38,485 bases of DNA from DASUPK01 sp036520315 (GCA_036520315.1 DATDJZ010000165.1:1-38485); one strand, 5' to 3'. Positions 1 to 6,678 are shown, counted from the stretch's first letter. The notes: generated from the sequence alone by a model not told the origin. Numbers and translations are program-made.

Positions 1-57
1 CCCGATCTGCCAGCGACCCGGGACGCGCTGCTCGACGGGTGGCAGTGGCGACTCCAT
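1..57 (-). CDS. 5' end of an unknown gene coupled to the molybdoenzyme (partial)
   Basis: An ATG on the minus strand at 57-55 overlaps the TGA stop (59-57) of the sulfite-oxidase-like gene in a TGATG arrangement typical of translational coupling. The 19 visible codons read MESPLPPVEQRVPGRWQIG and run off the window. No domain can be identified from this stub. In actinobacteria this type of molybdoenzyme is often followed by a ferredoxin-reductase-like flavoprotein, so a redox partner is a reasonable guess, but it is inference from context only. Confidence 0.55.
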   Translation of the reverse strand, partial: MESPLPPVEQRVPGRWQIG

Positions 58-668
58 CAGTCGCCCCAATAGCGCTCCTCCTTCCAGGGATCGCCGTGGT
101 TGTTGTAGCCGTTCATCTCCCAGAATCCCGGTTCGTCGTGATCCATGACCTGCATGCCGCGCACCCACTTGGCGCTCTTCCAAAAGTAGAGGTGGGGGAC
201 CAGCATGCGCGCCGGGCCGCCGTGCTCGCGGGGGAGCGGCTCTCCGTCGTACTCGGTCACGACCCAGGCCCTTCCGTCGCTGATCTCCTCGATCGGCAGG
301 TTGGTGGTGTAGCCGCCGTACGAGTGGAACATCGCGTACGCGTCGAGCGGCTCGACCTGATCGAGCAGCACGTCCATCGAGACGCCCCCGAAGGGGACGT
401 CGAATTTGGACCACTTGGTGACGCAGTGGATGTCCTTCGTGATCGTCTCGAAGGGCAGCTGGTGGAACTGCTCCCAGGTCCACTCCTTCGGCTCGCCCAC
501 CATGCCGTCGATCCGGAAGCTCCACTCGTCGGTCGGGACGTCAGGTGTGGGGCCCGCGGTGAGCACCGGCCATCCGGACTCCGCGTACTGGCCCGGCGGG
601 AGCCGGTCCGCAACCTCGTCGGGAGTCCGGCGGCGACGCATGAAGCCGCGTGAGACGAACCCGTTCAC
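57..668 (-). CDS. Sulfite-oxidase-like molybdopterin-dependent oxidoreductase
   Basis: The 203-residue protein matches the single-domain molybdopterin-binding fold of the sulfite oxidase/MsrP (YedY) superfamily. Recognisable parts are the early SFRIDGMVGEP stretch, the Cys-containing DIHCVTKWS motif whose Cys would ligand molybdenum, the SYGGYTTNLP segment and GGPARMLVPHLYFWKSAKWV. There is no heme or dimerisation domain and no obvious signal peptide, so it resembles the short cytoplasmic YuiH-type proteins of unknown substrate. The GTG start at 668 is favoured over the ATG at 641 because a TAAGCT box lies 7 nt upstream, the spacing seen at other apparently leaderless genes here. It is coupled to a downstream gene leaving the left edge. 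Confidence 0.85.
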   Translation of the reverse strand: MNGFVSRGFMRRRRTPDEVADRLPPGQYAESGWPVLTAGPTPDVPTDEWSFRIDGMVGEPKEWTWEQFHQLPFETITKDIHCVTKWSKFDVPFGGVSMDVLLDQVEPLDAYAMFHSYGGYTTNLPIEEISDGRAWVVTEYDGEPLPREHGGPARMLVPHLYFWKSAKWVRGMQVMDHDEPGFWEMNGYNNHGDPWKEERYWGD

Positions 669-675
669 GTTCGAC

Positions 676-681
676 AGCTTA
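676..681 (-). promoter_or_regulatory. -10 box (TAAGCT) of the molybdoenzyme gene
   Basis: TAAGCT on the minus strand ends 7 nt before the GTG at 668, so transcription would begin at or within a base or two of the start codon. No Shine-Dalgarno sequence precedes the GTG. Confidence 0.45.
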
Positions 682-822
682 CGCCGCGGCGGTTCTCCTC
701 ACCACCGCGTCTGGGCAAACGAGGGGACGCACGAGTTCGAGGAGACCCGTCTCAGCATCAACACCCTGAAGACGACGACCGCGACGCAGGGTCGAGCCTC
801 GGGCTAGCTGAAATCCCCAAAC

Positions 823-856
823 GCGAAGGGCCGCCTCCAAGAAGGCGGCCCTTCGC
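823..856 (-). terminator. 14-bp perfect hairpin, probable terminator
   Basis: Arms 823-836 and 843-856 (GCGAAGGGCCGCCT and its exact complement) enclose a 6-nt loop. There is no strong T-tract; the minus side (GTTTGGGGATTTC) is slightly more T-rich than the plus side. It probably ends the short structured transcript read leftwards from about 1110, but it could act in both directions. Between the molybdoenzyme start (668) and this hairpin I see no convincing gene. Confidence 0.6.
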
Positions 857-949
857 TTGCTACGCGGTTCTGGAACGGGCGCGGGATTGATGGCGGGGCG
901 GGACTGCTCCCACCTCCCTTGCTCGCCGGTGCCCGGGTTGGATTCCGCT

Positions 950-1009
950 CGATCGCCGCGTTTGCGATCGCACGGCCCCTTGGGCCCTATGTAGGAGACC
1001 GATCCGGTC
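950..1009. other. Cluster of three short hairpins in the non-coding gap
   Basis: Three successive perfect inverted repeats lie in the gap between 669 and 1154: CGATCGC/GCGATCG (950-956 and 964-970), GGCCC/GGGCC (974-978 and 982-986) and GACCG/CGGTC (997-1001 and 1005-1009). Together with the 823-856 hairpin they suggest a structured RNA, most simply the 3' part of the minus-strand transcript that begins with the 14-codon ORF. Neither strand carries a convincing longer reading frame here. Confidence 0.4.
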
Positions 1010-1036
1010 GGGGAAGGGCCTCCTCAGCGCCCGGGC

Positions 1037-1081
1037 CTAGCGGCCCTGCACCTCCGGCGTCCCGTCAAACATGGAATTCAA
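1037..1081 (-). CDS. 14-codon ORF behind an extended Shine-Dalgarno sequence
   Basis: On the minus strand, TTG at 1081 opens a frame reading MNSMFDGTPEVQGR, stopped by TAG at 1039-1037; an internal ATG at 1072 would give 11 residues. Directly upstream (1101-1086) is AGAAAGGAGGTGGTCC, complementary over 16 nt to the usual 3' end of bacterial 16S rRNA with one G-U wobble. That is far stronger than a normal ribosome site. No homolog is recognised. It could be a real micropeptide, a regulatory leader, or an RNA that titrates the anti-Shine-Dalgarno. The divergent lipoprotein promoter lies immediately upstream. Confidence 0.45.
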   Translation of the reverse strand: MNSMFDGTPEVQGR

Positions 1082-1085
1082 GTTA

Positions 1086-1101
1086 GGACCACCTCCTTTC
1101 T
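1086..1101 (-). promoter_or_regulatory. 16-nt anti-SD-complementary ribosome-binding sequence
   Basis: AGAAAGGAGGTGGTCC on the minus strand pairs with the canonical 16S 3' end along its whole length, with one wobble. It sits 4 nt before a TTG and 13 nt before an ATG in the same short frame. Confidence 0.6.
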
Positions 1102-1138
1102 CCGGTAGCCCTATTGAAGCATGCGCTCCGGCCGTGGC

Positions 1139-1144
1139 TAGAGT
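1139..1144 (+). promoter_or_regulatory. -10 box (TAGAGT) of the lipoprotein gene
   Basis: TAGAGT ends 10 nt before the ATG at 1155, which supports that start over the in-frame ATG at 1071 and implies a 5' leader of only a few nucleotides. Confidence 0.45.
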
Positions 1145-1154
1145 CGCGCTTTCA

Positions 1155-1631
1155 ATGTTCCGCGCCAAACGGGTTCTGGCACTGATTCCAGCCATCGCGA
1201 TCCTCTCGCCAGGCATGGGCTGCGGAGGAGGGGGCTCCGAGCGGGTCACCGCCGCTGAGCTCGTCCAGCGGGCCGACGCGATCTGCGCCAAGGAGCGGAG
1301 CAGCTTCGCCCGCATCCAGGCCCATCCGCCGCCCAACGCCTCCGTGGCCGCCGGCCAGACCGATGAGCTGATCAAGGTGACCAAGGACGCGAACACCCAG
1401 CTTCGCGACCTGAAGCCGCCCGAGGGGCTTCAGTCCTCCTATGACAGCTACCTGGAGGCCCGCGACCGGGTCATCGACCAGATGCACCGCGGCAAGGACG
1501 CCGCGCAGGACCAGGACTCAGCCGCCTACGGGGCGGCCCAGGCCGCGGTCGCGCGCGACGCCACGCAGCGCCGCAAGCTGGCCCGCTCGCTCGGCCTGCG
1601 GGTCTGCAGCTCGAGCTCGGCGACCGCCTGA
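1155..1631 (+). CDS. Putative secreted lipoprotein, alpha-helical
   Basis: The 158-residue product starts with MFRAKR, a hydrophobic stretch and then GMGCGGGGS, where Cys23 could be a lipidated residue. The residues before it are not a perfect lipobox, so lipidation is probable rather than certain. The mature part is helix-rich and charged (ADAICAKERSSFARIQ, SYLEARDRVIDQMHRGKDAA) and ends with one more Cys. I do not recognise a family with a known function; similar Cys-anchored helical proteins are common hypothetical lipoproteins in actinobacteria. The gene is monocistronic and ends 15 bp from the convergent membrane-protein gene. Confidence 0.7.
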   Translation: MFRAKRVLALIPAIAILSPGMGCGGGGSERVTAAELVQRADAICAKERSSFARIQAHPPPNASVAAGQTDELIKVTKDANTQLRDLKPPEGLQSSYDSYLEARDRVIDQMHRGKDAAQDQDSAAYGAAQAAVARDATQRRKLARSLGLRVCSSSSATA

Positions 1632-1646
1632 GGCAGGCCTAGGCGG

Positions 1647-2162
1647 TCATTCCCCCCGCCGGGCCAGGTACCCGAAGCCCAGCGTCATCGCGAGGTTGCC
1701 GAGCCCGGCGAACCAGAGCCCGGCGCGCGCACCGGGGCGCGAGAACGCCGGCGATCGGGACCAGACGATGTCGGTGGCGAGCTCGGTCCCGCGCAGCCAG
1801 GAGAGCGCGAACCAGTCCTTGGCTCGATTGCGGCGATAGGCGACCAGGTGGGCGGCGGCGAAGGTGAGCCAGACCGTGCCGGCGCGGCGAAAGAGCTCGC
1901 GGGCGTCGTCGGAGGGTTCGTCGTGGCCCAGGACCCGAAGGGTCTGCGACGGCGCCAGCAGCGCTCCGGTGCCGAGCGCGAGGTCGAAAAAGATCATGTT
2001 GCGGTTCAGCCTGCGCAACTCTCGCTCGAGCGCCATCGCGCGATCCAACCACATTCGCCCTGTCCAGGAAGGGAAACCCAGTCGGATAGCGAAATGTGCC
2101 GCCGTGGCAAGGACAGCGACCACGACCCATCCCGCTCGCAAGAGCCTCTCCGACTTCATCAC
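1647..2162 (-). CDS. Multi-pass membrane protein of unknown function
   Basis: The 171-residue product has about four hydrophobic segments: WVVVAVLATAAHFAIRLGF near the N-terminus, MIFFDLALGTGALLAPS, TVWLTFAAAHLVAY, and LWFAGLGNLAMTLGFGYLA at the end. I cannot assign a family. The start is uncertain. From the ATG at 2162 the gene overlaps the 5' end of the divergent RpiR-type gene by about 60 bp; from the in-frame ATG at 2054 there is no overlap, but the first membrane segment is lost. The hydrophobic character of that segment favours the longer form. No clear ribosome site precedes either start. Confidence 0.55.
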   Translation of the reverse strand: MMKSERLLRAGWVVVAVLATAAHFAIRLGFPSWTGRMWLDRAMALERELRRLNRNMIFFDLALGTGALLAPSQTLRVLGHDEPSDDARELFRRAGTVWLTFAAAHLVAYRRNRAKDWFALSWLRGTELATDIVWSRSPAFSRPGARAGLWFAGLGNLAMTLGFGYLARRGE

Positions 2163-2973
2163 CGAGCGCTTCGACGACTTCTCGCGCTCGCAGAAGGACG
2201 TGGCCCGCTACATCGTCGATCACCTGGACGAGGCGGCGTTCCAGACGGCCGAGGAGCTCGCACGGCGAGCCAACACCTCCTCGTCCACCGTGGTCCGCTT
2301 CTCCCAGGCACTCGGCTTCGACGGCTATCCCGAGCTGCAGCAGGCGGCGATCGAGGAGTACCGCCACAAGGTGGCGGAGAGAGCGCCCAACGGAAACGGC
2401 GGCAGCGGGGCTGCCGCACTGTTCAACTTCGACCACTCGGAGTTCGAGGCGTCGCTCGGCGCTGACTACTCGAACATCGAGGAGACCGCGCGCAACCTGA
2501 CTCGCGAGCAGATCGAGGCCTCGGTCTCGGCCCTTGCGACCTCCCGGCGGGTCCTGATCGTGGGCGTCGAGCAGATGGCCTTCTTCGCCAGCTACCTACG
2601 CCACCTGCTCGGGCTGCTGGACGTCCGCGCGGAGATCGTCGCCTCGCCGAGCCAGGACAACATCCAGAAGCTTTCCCGGATGGACGAGGACACCCTGCTG
2701 GTGGTGCTGACCGCAGGCAGGGCTCATCCGCTCGTCCTGCGGGCGCTGAAGCTCGCCAGGCATCGCCGCGCGCGGACGATGTCGATCACGGACGCGACGC
2801 TCTCGGATGTCGCCGAGCACTCGGAGCTGGTGCTCTACTACTCCTCGAACGGACCCTCCTACATCCGCTCGAACGCGGCGCTGATGGGGCTCGTGCAGGC
2901 ACTCGCCCACGGGGTCTACTCGCGGGACGAGGCGGCGCACCGCGACCGCATCCGCGCCTTCAAGCTCAAATAG
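2104..2973 (+). CDS. MurR/RpiR-family transcriptional regulator (HTH plus SIS domain)
   Basis: The 289-residue protein has the standard RpiR layout. An N-terminal helix-turn-helix domain (DFITERFDDFSRSQKDVARYI through TVVRFSQALGFDGYPEL, about residues 17-80) is followed by a C-terminal SIS sugar-isomerase fold (RRVLIVGVEQMAFFASYL, DTLLVVLTAGRAHPLVLRAL, about 140-270). SIS domains in this family usually sense phosphosugars. The frame is open far upstream, but family length and the position of the HTH favour the GTG at 2104, with TAGCGA as a weak -10. Its target is unknown; the nearest downstream genes are pdxS and pdxT, separated by about 240 bp with a possible terminator. Confidence 0.85.
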   Translation: MARTATTTHPARKSLSDFITERFDDFSRSQKDVARYIVDHLDEAAFQTAEELARRANTSSSTVVRFSQALGFDGYPELQQAAIEEYRHKVAERAPNGNGGSGAAALFNFDHSEFEASLGADYSNIEETARNLTREQIEASVSALATSRRVLIVGVEQMAFFASYLRHLLGLLDVRAEIVASPSQDNIQKLSRMDEDTLLVVLTAGRAHPLVLRALKLARHRRARTMSITDATLSDVAEHSELVLYYSSNGPSYIRSNAALMGLVQALAHGVYSRDEAAHRDRIRAFKLK

Positions 2974-3026
2974 GAGTGGTGAAACGCCACAGGCCCGGGG
3001 GGCGATCCGGACCTGCGGCTTACACC

Positions 3027-3048
3027 GGGGTCCGGGGGAGAGGACCCC
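3027..3048 (+). terminator. Possible terminator after the RpiR-type gene
   Basis: GGGGTCC (3027-3033) and GGACCCC (3042-3048) form a 7-bp perfect stem with an 8-nt loop, about 55 nt after the regulator stop codon. No T-tract follows. Confidence 0.35.
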
Positions 3049-3141
3049 AAGTGGTTACGCCAAACTTCAGTTGTGCTCGCCTCCCGGGGTCGCCCCCAAG
3101 CGGCGAGTAGCTCTAGGTTGCCCACCCTCCAAGGAGTCAAA

Positions 3142-3154
3142 CACGGCAACCGTG
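3142..3154. promoter_or_regulatory. Short palindrome upstream of pdxS (possible operator)
   Basis: CACGG-CAA-CCGTG is a 5-bp perfect inverted repeat about 40-50 bp upstream of the pdxS -10 box, where an activator or repressor could sit. A bound protein is speculative. Confidence 0.2.
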
Positions 3155-3194
3155 ATTCATCGGTCCGGGCATGGGGCGGGCGGCGGCCGCCTTC

Positions 3195-3200
3195 TACTAT
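3195..3200 (+). promoter_or_regulatory. -10 box (TACTAT) of pdxST
   Basis: TACTAT ends 10 nt before the ATG at 3211. It overlaps the in-frame ATG at 3199, which is therefore unlikely to be the start. Confidence 0.5.
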
Positions 3201-3210
3201 GGGGTTCGCA

Positions 3211-4098
3211 ATGGCCGAGCGCGCGACATTCAGACTGAAGACGGGTCTCGCCGAGATGCTCAAGGGCGGCGTGATCATGGACGTGACCACGGCCGACCAG
3301 GCGAAGATTGCCGAGGACGCCGGGGCATGTGCCGTGATGGCGCTCGAGCGGGTCCCCGCCGACATCCGTGCCCAAGGGGGGGTCGCCCGGATGGCGAACC
3401 CGGCCAAGATCAGGGAGATCCAGGAGGCGGTGACCATCCCGGTGATGGCTAAGGCGCGCATCGGCCACTTCGCCGAGGCACAGGTCCTCCAGTCCCTCGA
3501 GGTCGACTATGTCGACGAGTCCGAGGTGCTGACGCCGGCCGACGAGTCCAACCACATCGACAAGTTCGCCTTCGAGGTGCCCTTCGTCTGCGGAGCGACC
3601 AACCTCGGCGAGGCGCTGCGGCGGATAGGCGAGGGCGCCGCGATGATCCGCTCGAAGGGCGAGGCCGGCACGGGGAACATCGTCGAGGCGGTCCGCCACA
3701 TGCGCGAGATCACCGATGGGATCAGGCGGCTCGCCACGGTCCGCGGCGAGCAGCTCGCCTCGGCCGCGAAGGAGCACCAGGCCCCGCTGGACGTCGTCCA
3801 GGACGTCGCCGAGCGCGGTTGGCTTCCGGTGCCGCTCTTCTGCGCCGGGGGGATCGCGACTCCGGCGGACGCGGCGCTGATGATGCAGCTCGGCGCCGAG
3901 GGCAACTTCGTCGGCTCGGGGATCTTCAAGAGCGAGGACCCGGCCAGGCGCGCGCGGGCGATCGTCGAGGCTACCACCCACTTCAACGATCCAGAGCGCG
4001 TCGCCCAGGCTTCCATGGAGCTCGGCGAGGCGATGCCGGGGCTCGAGATCGAGTCCCTGGCGGCCGACGGAGGCCTGCTGCAGGGCCGCGGCGCTTAG
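3211..4098 (+). CDS. pdxS: Pyridoxal 5'-phosphate synthase, synthase subunit PdxS
   Basis: The 295-residue TIM-barrel protein matches PdxS from FRLKTGLAEMLKGGVIMDVT to the C-terminus. Family landmarks include MALERVPADIRAQGGVARM (containing the phosphate and ribose-phosphate binding region), VMAKARIGHFAEAQ and VDYVDESEVLTPAD, and the late FCAGGIATPADAALMMQLGAEGNFVGSGIFKS. Lysines in the MDVT-proximal and VMAKAR regions would form the imines in catalysis. With PdxT it makes PLP from ribose 5-phosphate, glyceraldehyde 3-phosphate and glutamine-derived ammonia. The ATG at 3211 is chosen over 3199 because of the TACTAT promoter box. The stop codon abuts the hairpin element that carries the pdxT ribosome site. 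Confidence 0.97.
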   Translation: MAERATFRLKTGLAEMLKGGVIMDVTTADQAKIAEDAGACAVMALERVPADIRAQGGVARMANPAKIREIQEAVTIPVMAKARIGHFAEAQVLQSLEVDYVDESEVLTPADESNHIDKFAFEVPFVCGATNLGEALRRIGEGAAMIRSKGEAGTGNIVEAVRHMREITDGIRRLATVRGEQLASAAKEHQAPLDVVQDVAERGWLPVPLFCAGGIATPADAALMMQLGAEGNFVGSGIFKSEDPARRARAIVEATTHFNDPERVAQASMELGEAMPGLEIESLAADGGLLQGRGA

Positions 4099-4141
4099 TG
4101 CGAGGGTGCTCCGCAGCCGAAGGCGAGGAGCAACCCGTTAG
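4099..4141 (+). repeat. SD-hairpin element, copy 1 (43 nt, before pdxT)
   Basis: The element starts at the base after the pdxS stop and ends at the base before the pdxT ATG. Its parts are 5' flank TGCGA, left arm GGGTGCTCC (4104-4112), a 14-nt apical part with a GCC-GAA-GGC mini-stem, right arm GGAGCAACCC (4127-4136) with one bulged A, then GTTAG. The GGAG of the right arm is the only Shine-Dalgarno candidate for pdxT, so folding would hide it. Confidence 0.8.
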
Positions 4142-4750
4142 ATGGCGAAGCCGCTGAACATCGGCGTCCTCGCCATCCAGGGCGACTTCGAGGCTCATCA
4201 GAAGATGCTGGCGTCCCTGGGGGCCGCGGCGAGCGAGGTCCGCATTCCCGCCGATCTGAACGGACTCGACGGGCTGGTGATCCCGGGTGGCGAGTCGACG
4301 ACGATCTCGATGGGCATGGCACGGGACGGACTCGACGAGGCGATCCGCTCCCGCCACGAAGCCGGGCTGCCGATCCTCGGCAGCTGTGCCGGGATGATCG
4401 TCTGCGATCGCGAGCATCTGGGGCTGGCTCACTACATCTGCCGCCGCAATGCCTTCGGCCGCCAGCTGCAGAGCTTCGAGGAGGACCTGGTGATCGAGGG
4501 GCTGGGCGACGAGCCGCTCCGCGCGGTCTTCATCCGGGCTCCCTGGGTTGAGGAGCTCGGTTCACAGGTCGAGGTGCTGGCCGAGGTCCGCGGGCACCCG
4601 GTCGCGGTGCGGGATGGCAACGTCCTCGCGGTCGCCTTCCACACGGAGCTCACCGATGACAGCCGGCTGCATGCCGCGTTCATGGCCATGTGCACCTCGG
4701 CGCGCGAAGCCACGGAGGCCGAATCGGGCGATCGGCGCGCGCATCGCTAG
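4142..4750 (+). CDS. pdxT: Pyridoxal 5'-phosphate synthase, glutaminase subunit PdxT
   Basis: The 202-residue class I glutamine amidotransferase shows NIGVLAIQGDFEAH, the PGGESTT oxyanion region, the nucleophile Cys82 in GSCAGMI, the IRAPWVEE segment and the C-terminal catalytic His/Glu pair in FHTELT (usually FHPELT). It hydrolyses glutamine and passes ammonia to PdxS inside the PdxS-PdxT complex. It lies 43 nt after pdxS, and the whole gap is one copy of the SD-hairpin element. Its own stop codon TAG is the first three bases of a TAGGTT promoter box for the next gene. Confidence 0.97.
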   Translation: MAKPLNIGVLAIQGDFEAHQKMLASLGAAASEVRIPADLNGLDGLVIPGGESTTISMGMARDGLDEAIRSRHEAGLPILGSCAGMIVCDREHLGLAHYICRRNAFGRQLQSFEEDLVIEGLGDEPLRAVFIRAPWVEELGSQVEVLAEVRGHPVAVRDGNVLAVAFHTELTDDSRLHAAFMAMCTSAREATEAESGDRRAHR

Positions 4751-4753
4751 GTT
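4748..4753 (+). promoter_or_regulatory. -10 box (TAGGTT) overlapping the pdxT stop codon
   Basis: TAGGTT begins with the pdxT TAG stop and ends 9 nt before the ATG of the aminopeptidase gene, which has no Shine-Dalgarno sequence. Confidence 0.4.
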
Positions 4754-4762
4754 TCCGAACGC

Positions 4763-5866
4763 ATGCGAGATCCTCGGGTAACGGCGCTGGCGCAGATCCT
4801 CGTCCGCCACTCGACCAAGGTGGGCGAGGGGGACGTCTGCACGATCGAGGGCGAGTCCGCGGCAGAGCCGCTGCTGCAGGCGATCTACGAGGAGGTGCTG
4901 CGGGCGGGCGGCAATCCGATCGTCAACATGGCGCTCGAGGGCCAGTCAGCGGCCTATTTCGAGAACGCCTCTGACTCCCAGCTCGAGTGGATCTCGCCGG
5001 TGGCTGAGTGGGCGGTGGAGAACGCCGACGTGCGGATCGCCGTGATGGCCACCCAGAACACCCGCGCCCTCTCCCAGGTCCCGCCCGAGCGCCAGGCGCA
5101 GCGCCAGGCGGCGACCCAGAAGCTGATGAAGCGGGCGATGGAGCGGAGCGCCGAGGGCACCTATCGCTGGGCGCTCACCCTGTTCCCGACCCACGCCTAC
5201 GCCTCCGAGGCCGGGATGTCACTGCCCGCCTACGAGGACTTCTACTACGGGGCCTGCCTGGCGACCGACGAGGACCCGGTGGGCGCCTGGGCGCGCACAT
5301 CCGATGAGACCAGGCGGCTGGCGGACTGGATTCAGGGCCGTTCGGAGGTTCGTGTACAGGGCGAGGGGACGGACCTGCGCCTCGGCATCGAGGGCCGCAC
5401 CTTCATCGCCGCCGACGGCATGCACAACATGCCGGACGGCGAGTTCTTCACCGGCCCGGTCGAGGACTCGGCCGAGGGCGAGATCACCTTCCATCTGCCG
5501 GCGAGCTACGCCGGCCGCGAGGTTTCGGGGGTTCGCTTTCGCTTCGAGGGCGGCAAGGTCGTGGACGCGAGCGCCGAGAAGGGTGAGGAGTTCCTGATCG
5601 AGATGCTGGATACGGACGAGGGCGCACGCCGCCTGGGCGAACTGGGGATCGGCACCAACTACGGGATCACCGATGGCACGGGCGAGATCCTGCTCGACGA
5701 GAAGATCGGCGGCACCGTCCATCTCGCCGTCGGCCGCTCATATCCGGAGACCGGCGGGGTCAACGAGTCCGCGATCCACTGGGACATGATCTGCGACCTG
5801 CGAAGGGGCGGACAGATCGAGGTCGACGGCGAGGCGCTGCAGCGCGACGGACGGTTCGTCGTCTAG
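4763..5866 (+). CDS. M29-family metallo-aminopeptidase
   Basis: The 367-residue protein matches the thermophilic metalloprotease family M29 (AmpS/aminopeptidase T-like). Family signatures are GDVCTIEGESAAEPLLQAIYEE, the metal-ligand segment MHNMPDGEFFTGPVEDSAEG, the GIGTNYGIT stretch, and the C-terminal block DEKIGGTVHLAVGRSYPETG and NESAIHWDMICDL with the later His and Asp ligands. M29 enzymes are cytoplasmic, use a pair of divalent metal ions and remove N-terminal residues from peptides. The length is typical. A dedicated -10 box suggests transcription separate from pdxST. Confidence 0.93.
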   Translation: MRDPRVTALAQILVRHSTKVGEGDVCTIEGESAAEPLLQAIYEEVLRAGGNPIVNMALEGQSAAYFENASDSQLEWISPVAEWAVENADVRIAVMATQNTRALSQVPPERQAQRQAATQKLMKRAMERSAEGTYRWALTLFPTHAYASEAGMSLPAYEDFYYGACLATDEDPVGAWARTSDETRRLADWIQGRSEVRVQGEGTDLRLGIEGRTFIAADGMHNMPDGEFFTGPVEDSAEGEITFHLPASYAGREVSGVRFRFEGGKVVDASAEKGEEFLIEMLDTDEGARRLGELGIGTNYGITDGTGEILLDEKIGGTVHLAVGRSYPETGGVNESAIHWDMICDLRRGGQIEVDGEALQRDGRFVV

Positions 5867-5983
5867 GGCCGCAACCCTCGCCCCAGCAGGGGGTTTACAG
5901 GGCACAAACCGGTAGGCGCTCGGCTGGGGAGACGAGCCCTCCACGGATGGGTCCTTCGGGGCCGCACACAGGAGGGACAAACG
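5867..5983 (+). promoter_or_regulatory. Leader region of the P-domain protein
   Basis: This 117-bp gap holds GCTCG...CGAGC and a GGTCC-UUCG-GGGCC hairpin (near 5949-5962), followed by a good Shine-Dalgarno GGAGGG at 5971-5976, 7 nt before the ATG. I compared it with c-di-GMP and c-di-AMP riboswitch cores and found no convincing match, so any regulatory role is open. Confidence 0.25.
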
Positions 5984-6610
5984 ATGAACGCAGGCAAGCT
6001 GGGTCGGACCGCGGTGATGGCGACCGCCGCCCTGCTCGTGGGGTTGCTGGCGGCCGTTCCGGCAGCACAGGCCAGGAAGAAGACTGTGACCAAGACCTAC
6101 GAGGTCGGGGTCGGCGCGCCCAATGGGGGCTTCCAAATCCCGATCCCCGACGGGGCGGGCCAGGCGACGCAGCTCGCGCGCTCGGTCATCCACGTGAAGG
6201 GCCTCAATCCGCGCGGCAAGATCAAGCACGTCAACGTCGGCGTACGCGCCCAGCACCCCTTCGCCAAGGACCTCGAGTTCTACCTGGCGAGCCCGCGCGG
6301 GGTGATCAACCTCTCGCACGACGTGGGGGGTGACGGCAACAACTACGGCGCTGGACCGGCGAGCTGTGCGGGGACGTTCACGATCTTCGACAGCAACACC
6401 CCGACCCGGATCGACACGCCCGGCCTGCAGGCTCCGTTCGCTGGCTTCTTCGCGCCGATGGAGAACCTCGGTCTGCTGAACGGGCTCGGGGACAAGAAGG
6501 CGACGAACGCCGCCTGGTCGCTGCTGGTCGAGGACGACGACAATGCGCACCCGGCGGGATTCCTCGCCTGCTGGTTCCTGCAGATCAAGACGACCAACCC
6601 GAGAAAATAA
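5984..6610 (+). CDS. Secreted stand-alone P/Homo B-type domain protein
   Basis: The 208-residue protein has a clear Sec signal peptide (charged start, hydrophobic core, AQA cleavage after about residue 30). Most of the remainder resembles the P-domain (proprotein-convertase C-terminal domain): IKHVNVGVRAQHPFAKDLEF, LASPRGVINLSHDVGGDGNN, AGTFTIFDSNTP and a C-terminal WSLLVEDDDNAHPAGFLACW. P-domains normally follow a subtilase domain and stabilise it or bind surfaces; no protease domain is present here. Two cysteines (in ASCAG and ACWF) may form a disulfide. A strong terminator follows. Function is unknown; the domain call is from pattern recognition. Confidence 0.75.
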   Translation: MNAGKLGRTAVMATAALLVGLLAAVPAAQARKKTVTKTYEVGVGAPNGGFQIPIPDGAGQATQLARSVIHVKGLNPRGKIKHVNVGVRAQHPFAKDLEFYLASPRGVINLSHDVGGDGNNYGAGPASCAGTFTIFDSNTPTRIDTPGLQAPFAGFFAPMENLGLLNGLGDKKATNAAWSLLVEDDDNAHPAGFLACWFLQIKTTNPRK

Positions 6611-6633
6611 GGCTCGCTCGGCAGGGAGCGGGG

Positions 6634-6659
6634 AACGGGGCGCCTTCGGGCGCCCCGTT
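6634..6659 (+). terminator. Strong hairpin terminator with UUCG loop
   Basis: AACGGGGCGCC (6634-6644) and GGCGCCCCGTT (6649-6659) form an 11-bp perfect stem closed by a TTCG tetraloop. An outer GGGAAC/GTTCCC pairing flanks it. It ends the P-domain gene. Confidence 0.85.
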
Positions 6660-6678
6660 TCGTTCCCTGACCGCCTCC

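Noticed and set aside
406..807. 133-codon plus-strand frame over the start of the molybdoenzyme and the following gap
   Set aside because: Its first half is antisense to the conserved enzyme. The last about 30 codons before the 823 hairpin have no usable start codon in frame and no recognisable peptide.
5869..5885. GGCGAGGGTTGCGG on the minus strand downstream of the aminopeptidase, partly like the element
   Set aside because: No GGAG-containing right arm or ACCC follows, so the hairpin cannot form.
5867..5983. Possible c-di-GMP riboswitch before the P-domain gene (ACAGGGCACAAACC)
   Set aside because: Only the first core block resembles the family; the GACGCAAAGCC block and the second helix are absent.
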